From contig JAHELX010000252.1 in assembly GCA_024643945.1 (NCBI GenBank), forward strand, positions 1 through 8,249: a stretch of 8,249 nucleotides of DNA. Direction: 5' to 3'. The notes below the pieces were generated by a model that had not been told where the DNA came from, did not search any database, and saw only the letters and a program-made list of their open reading frames with translations. The stretch's first letter is position 1, and each line of letters opens with the position of its first letter. The DNA is from Anaerolineales bacterium. Its GTDB lineage: Bacteria > Chloroflexota > Anaerolineae > 4572-78 > NAK82. Made by a program: the position numbers and the translations under genes. Shown here piece after piece: positions 6,018-8,249 of the stretch.

Positions 6018-6755
6018 GTGAAGCTGTTAGCCGACGGTGCCCGGACGATGGGCATCCCGCTTAGCGAGGGTCAACTGGATGCATTTCAGGTTTATTACGA
6101 GACGCTGATTGCCTGGAACGAGCAGGTGAACCTGACCCGTATCACCGACTACGAAGCGGTACAAGTCAAGCACTTTCTGGACTCGTTGTCTTGCTTGCCG
6201 ATGATCCAGCGCATCCAAGAGATATCATCCCAGGGGGCAGCCATAAGCCTTCAAGCCGTGGACGTGGGGACCGGGGCAGGCTTTCCGGGGGTACCGCTGA
6301 AGATAGCTTTCCCCACGCTGCGCCTGACGCTGCTGGAAGCGGCGGGCAAAAAGGCTGAGTTTCTTAGATTTCTAGTCGCAAGATTAGGATTGACGCGAGT
6401 GAGGGTGATAAACGCCCGGGCGGAGGCGGCGGGGCAGGATCCAGCGCACCGGGAGCAATATGACCTGGCGCTGGCCCGGGCGTTGTCCGGAATGGCTACG
6501 CTGGCCGAGTTGACGTTGCCCCTGGTGCGGGTAGGGGGGCTGGTCATTGCCCAGAAGGGAGCTGACCCGGCGGCCGAGGTGGCAACTTCCCAAAGCGCTA
6601 TCACGATTCTGGGCGGTCAGGTGCAGCAGATTGTGCCGGTAGCGGTCCCCGGCCTGGAGGGGGCGCGACACCTGGTGGTGTTGGAGAAGATCCTGGTCAC
6701 TCCCCAAAAATACCCTCGTCGACCAGGGATGCCGGCCAAACGGCCTCTTATATAA
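6018..6755 (+). CDS. rsmG: 16S rRNA (guanine-N7)-methyltransferase RsmG (GidB)
   Basis: RsmG uses S-adenosylmethionine to methylate N7 of G527 (E. coli numbering) in the 530 loop of 16S rRNA; its loss gives low-level streptomycin resistance. The 245-residue protein has the expected N-terminal segment with NEQVNLTRITD (34-44) and KHFLDSL (51-57). The SAM-binding motif AVDVGTGAGFPGVPLKIAFP spans 80-99, followed by LLEAAGKKAEFL (105-116), YDLALARALS (148-157), AQKG (178-181) and the basic C-terminal tail YPRRPGMPAKRPL. The frame is open upstream to a GTG at 5919, but that extension has no family resemblance. The GTG at 6018 follows GAGGAG by 8 nt and begins the conserved protein. The gene converges on recF, leaving a 40-bp gap with no clear terminator. 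Confidence 0.94.
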   Translation: MKLLADGARTMGIPLSEGQLDAFQVYYETLIAWNEQVNLTRITDYEAVQVKHFLDSLSCLPMIQRIQEISSQGAAISLQAVDVGTGAGFPGVPLKIAFPTLRLTLLEAAGKKAEFLRFLVARLGLTRVRVINARAEAAGQDPAHREQYDLALARALSGMATLAELTLPLVRVGGLVIAQKGADPAAEVATSQSAITILGGQVQQIVPVAVPGLEGARHLVVLEKILVTPQKYPRRPGMPAKRPLI

Positions 6756-6795
6756 TGCCCGCACGTGAGTGAGGACGAGGCGTTCTGTATTGGCG

Positions 6796-8037
6796 TCAAG
6801 AATGCTTCGCTCCTATCTCTTCTATCTGGCCGGCCCTTACTTGCAACAGATAAGCCTGGGCCCGGAATTCGTGGGTGAAGTCCTCCCAATCGGTAGTGGT
6901 GAGGATAGCCTGTTCCACCCCGTCGACCATGCTCATCACCCGGGCGCGACGCTTGGCGTCCAGCTCACTCATCACGTCGTCGAGGAGAAGAACAGGGGAT
7001 TCGCCAGTCGTCTGGATCATCAGGCCGACTTCGGCCAGCTTCAACGCCAACGCGGTGGTGCGCTGCTGGCCCCGGGAGCCATAAAGCGTCATATCCACGC
7101 CGTCAACCGTAAAGTGCAGGTCGTCACGATGCGGTCCGACGACGGTAACACCCCGGGCAAGCTCTTCTTGTCGGGCCTGGCGCAGGTGTAATTTGAACGC
7201 CTCAACGACCTCTGCCGTTGACGGTTGCGTCTGCGCTGATGGCAGCAATTCTTCCAGCGACAGCGGGCGTTGATAATCCAGTAACGGGCGGTGTTGAGGG
7301 TCGAAGCTAGGGGCATAGTGCAAACGCAACATCTCTTGCTGATCGCCCAGCAGTCGATACCGCTGGCGCCCGAGATGGTCCAGTTCGGCGATGGTCTCCT
7401 GCCGGCGGACGATCAGCATCGCCCCTTGTTCGGTTAGTTGCTGGTCCCAATAAAGGAGCTGGTCCTCGTCCCGCCCATGCGGGGCTGCATCCCCGCTTCG
7501 CTCGGCCAGTTGCTTGAGTAGGGCGTTGCGCTGTGTCAGTACCTTGTTGTATTGGGCAAGGGCACGGCAGTAAGCAGGGTCAATCTGGCATAGGGTGACA
7601 TCCAGATAGCGGCGACGGACGCTGGGAGAGCCTGTTACCAACTCAATATCTTCTGGCAAGAAGAGAACTGCATTGAGTTGGCCGACCACGTCGAGGGCGC
7701 GCTTTTTAGCACCGTTCAGCCGCATCTCTTTGCGGACGGTCCCCTTCTCGCCGGGCAGAAGGGTTATGTCAACCTTAAACTTGTCGCTGTTGCGACACAC
7801 GTGCCCCTCCAGGCGGGCGAATGGTAGCGGGTCTTGCTCCATGGCCTGCCAGTTGACGAGTTGGCGTTCGGCACGGGCGAAGGTGGAGCGAGTGGTAGCC
7901 AGGAAGTAAATTGCTTCCAGCAGGTTGGTCTTGCCCTGTGCGTTGTCGCTGCGCAATAGAATAGGGCCCGGCGGCAGATCTAGCGCCAGCCGGACATAGT
8001 TGCGAAAGTTGATCAAAGAGAGTCGCGTGAGGTACAT
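6796..8037 (-). CDS. recF: DNA replication and repair protein RecF
   Basis: RecF is an SMC-like ATPase that, with RecO and RecR, loads RecA at single-strand gaps and stalled forks. The 413-residue protein has the RecF opening MYLTRLSLINFRNY (1-14), a Walker A region DNAQGKTNLLEAIYFL (31-46), FLPEDIELVTGSPSVRRRYLD (126-146), TVVGPHRDD (298-306), the ABC signature YGSRGQQRTTALALKLAE (319-336) and Walker B/D-loop VLLLDDVMSELD (349-360). The first Walker A glycine (GxxxxGKT) is replaced by Ser30 in RSDNAQGKT; Lys36 and Thr37 are kept. An in-frame ATG 60 nt further upstream exists, but homology starts at 8037. No Shine-Dalgarno precedes that ATG, and a TATAAT box ends only 6 nt before it. recF is not flanked by dnaA, dnaN or gyrB here. 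Confidence 0.95.
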   Translation of the reverse strand: MYLTRLSLINFRNYVRLALDLPPGPILLRSDNAQGKTNLLEAIYFLATTRSTFARAERQLVNWQAMEQDPLPFARLEGHVCRNSDKFKVDITLLPGEKGTVRKEMRLNGAKKRALDVVGQLNAVLFLPEDIELVTGSPSVRRRYLDVTLCQIDPAYCRALAQYNKVLTQRNALLKQLAERSGDAAPHGRDEDQLLYWDQQLTEQGAMLIVRRQETIAELDHLGRQRYRLLGDQQEMLRLHYAPSFDPQHRPLLDYQRPLSLEELLPSAQTQPSTAEVVEAFKLHLRQARQEELARGVTVVGPHRDDLHFTVDGVDMTLYGSRGQQRTTALALKLAEVGLMIQTTGESPVLLLDDVMSELDAKRRARVMSMVDGVEQAILTTTDWEDFTHEFRAQAYLLQVRAGQIEEIGAKHS

Positions 8038-8043
8038 AGCTCG

Positions 8044-8071
8044 ATTATAACACGGGGAAAGGGGGCTACAA
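8044..8071 (-). promoter_or_regulatory. recF: recF promoter, predicted leaderless start
   Basis: On the minus strand a perfect TATAAT (8044-8049) is preceded, 16 bp upstream, by TTGTAG (8066-8071), a weak -35 match (3 of 6). The -10 box ends 6 nt before the recF ATG, so the transcript should start at or within a base or two of the A of the ATG. The absence of a Shine-Dalgarno sequence fits a leaderless mRNA. The -35 overlaps the ribosome-binding and start region of the divergent macro-domain gene. Confidence 0.6.
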
Positions 8072-8072
8072 A

Positions 8073-8249
8073 ATGTCCATAGATGACCTTCAGACAAGTG
8101 TTCAAATCAACCAATCGGTTTTGGAACTGGTGGAAGGAGACATCACGCAGCAAGAGACTGAGGCCATCGTGAACGCAGCCAATTCCAGCCTGTTAGGCGG
8201 TGGCGGCGTGGATGGGGCGATTCACCGGGCGGCCGGACCGGAGTTGCTG
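8073..8249 (+). CDS. Macro domain protein (ADP-ribose binding/hydrolase), 5' part
   Basis: This is the first 59 residues of a macro-domain protein of the MacroD/YmdB-like class. Members bind ADP-ribose and often hydrolyse O-acetyl-ADP-ribose or remove mono-ADP-ribose from proteins. The family motifs are clear: VEGDITQ (20-26) with Asp23 expected to contact adenine, [20 protein letters not shown] (31-50) with Asn34, Asn37 and the glycine-rich phosphate loop, and HRAAGPELL at the edge. The ATG is preceded by AAAGGGGG at 7 nt spacing, an acceptable ribosome binding site. The gene is divergent from recF with only 35 bp between the two start codons, and it runs out of the window. Whether the enzyme is a de-ADP-ribosylase or only a binding module cannot be decided from this part. 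Confidence 0.92.
   Translation, partial: MSIDDLQTSVQINQSVLELVEGDITQQETEAIVNAANSSLLGGGGVDGAIHRAAGPELL

Noticed and set aside
6748..6753. TATAAT at the 3' end of rsmG as a promoter
   Set aside because: No -35 at suitable distance and no plus-strand gene downstream; a chance match inside the last codons.
6384..6889. Minus-strand frames opposite rsmG
   Set aside because: The plus-strand rsmG has all family motifs; these frames are shadows of its high-GC codon pattern.

Overview
The window looks like chromosomal DNA of a free-living bacterium, most likely a member of the Chloroflexota (Anaerolineae/Caldilineae-like). This placement is an inference from three things: the moderately high GC content, the lipoprotein with a Pro/Thr-rich linker typical of that phylum, and the style of the RecF, RsmG and DUF3179 proteins. 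No rRNA or tRNA gene is present to confirm it. Most genes lie on the minus strand; rsmG and a macro-domain gene are on the plus strand.

Region by region: 1-1768 (minus) holds two tandem, diverged M42-family metallo-aminopeptidase genes. The downstream one runs off the left edge. 1769-1986 is a leader or intergenic stretch with several small hairpins. 1987-2550 (minus) is a lipoprotein with a DUF3179 domain that stops in the middle of the domain, so it is probably a remnant. Just 5' of its ribosome binding site sits a 164-bp element (2576-2739) with long terminal inverted repeats and a perfect 8-bp flanking duplication. It looks like a non-coding MITE. 2941-4074 (minus) is transaldolase and 4207-5196 (minus) is glucokinase, a small sugar-phosphate block. 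5254-5490 (minus) is the N-terminal third of an NAD(P)HX epimerase (YjeF_N) gene, again broken at its 3' end. 5491-6017 is non-coding apart from a near-consensus promoter for rsmG (6018-6755, plus). RsmG converges on recF (6796-8037, minus), whose perfect TATAAT box lies 6 nt before the ATG and suggests a leaderless mRNA. A macro-domain gene starts divergently at 8073 and leaves the window on the right.

Functionally the window mixes peptide turnover (M42 pair), central carbon metabolism (glucokinase makes glucose-6-phosphate; transaldolase works in the non-oxidative pentose phosphate pathway), ribosome modification (RsmG), DNA repair (RecF) and ADP-ribose metabolism (macro domain). I see no defence system, CRISPR array, phage or biosynthetic cluster. 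The most unusual items are the MITE-like element, the two 3'-truncated genes, the promoter arrangement of recF and its altered Walker A glycine.
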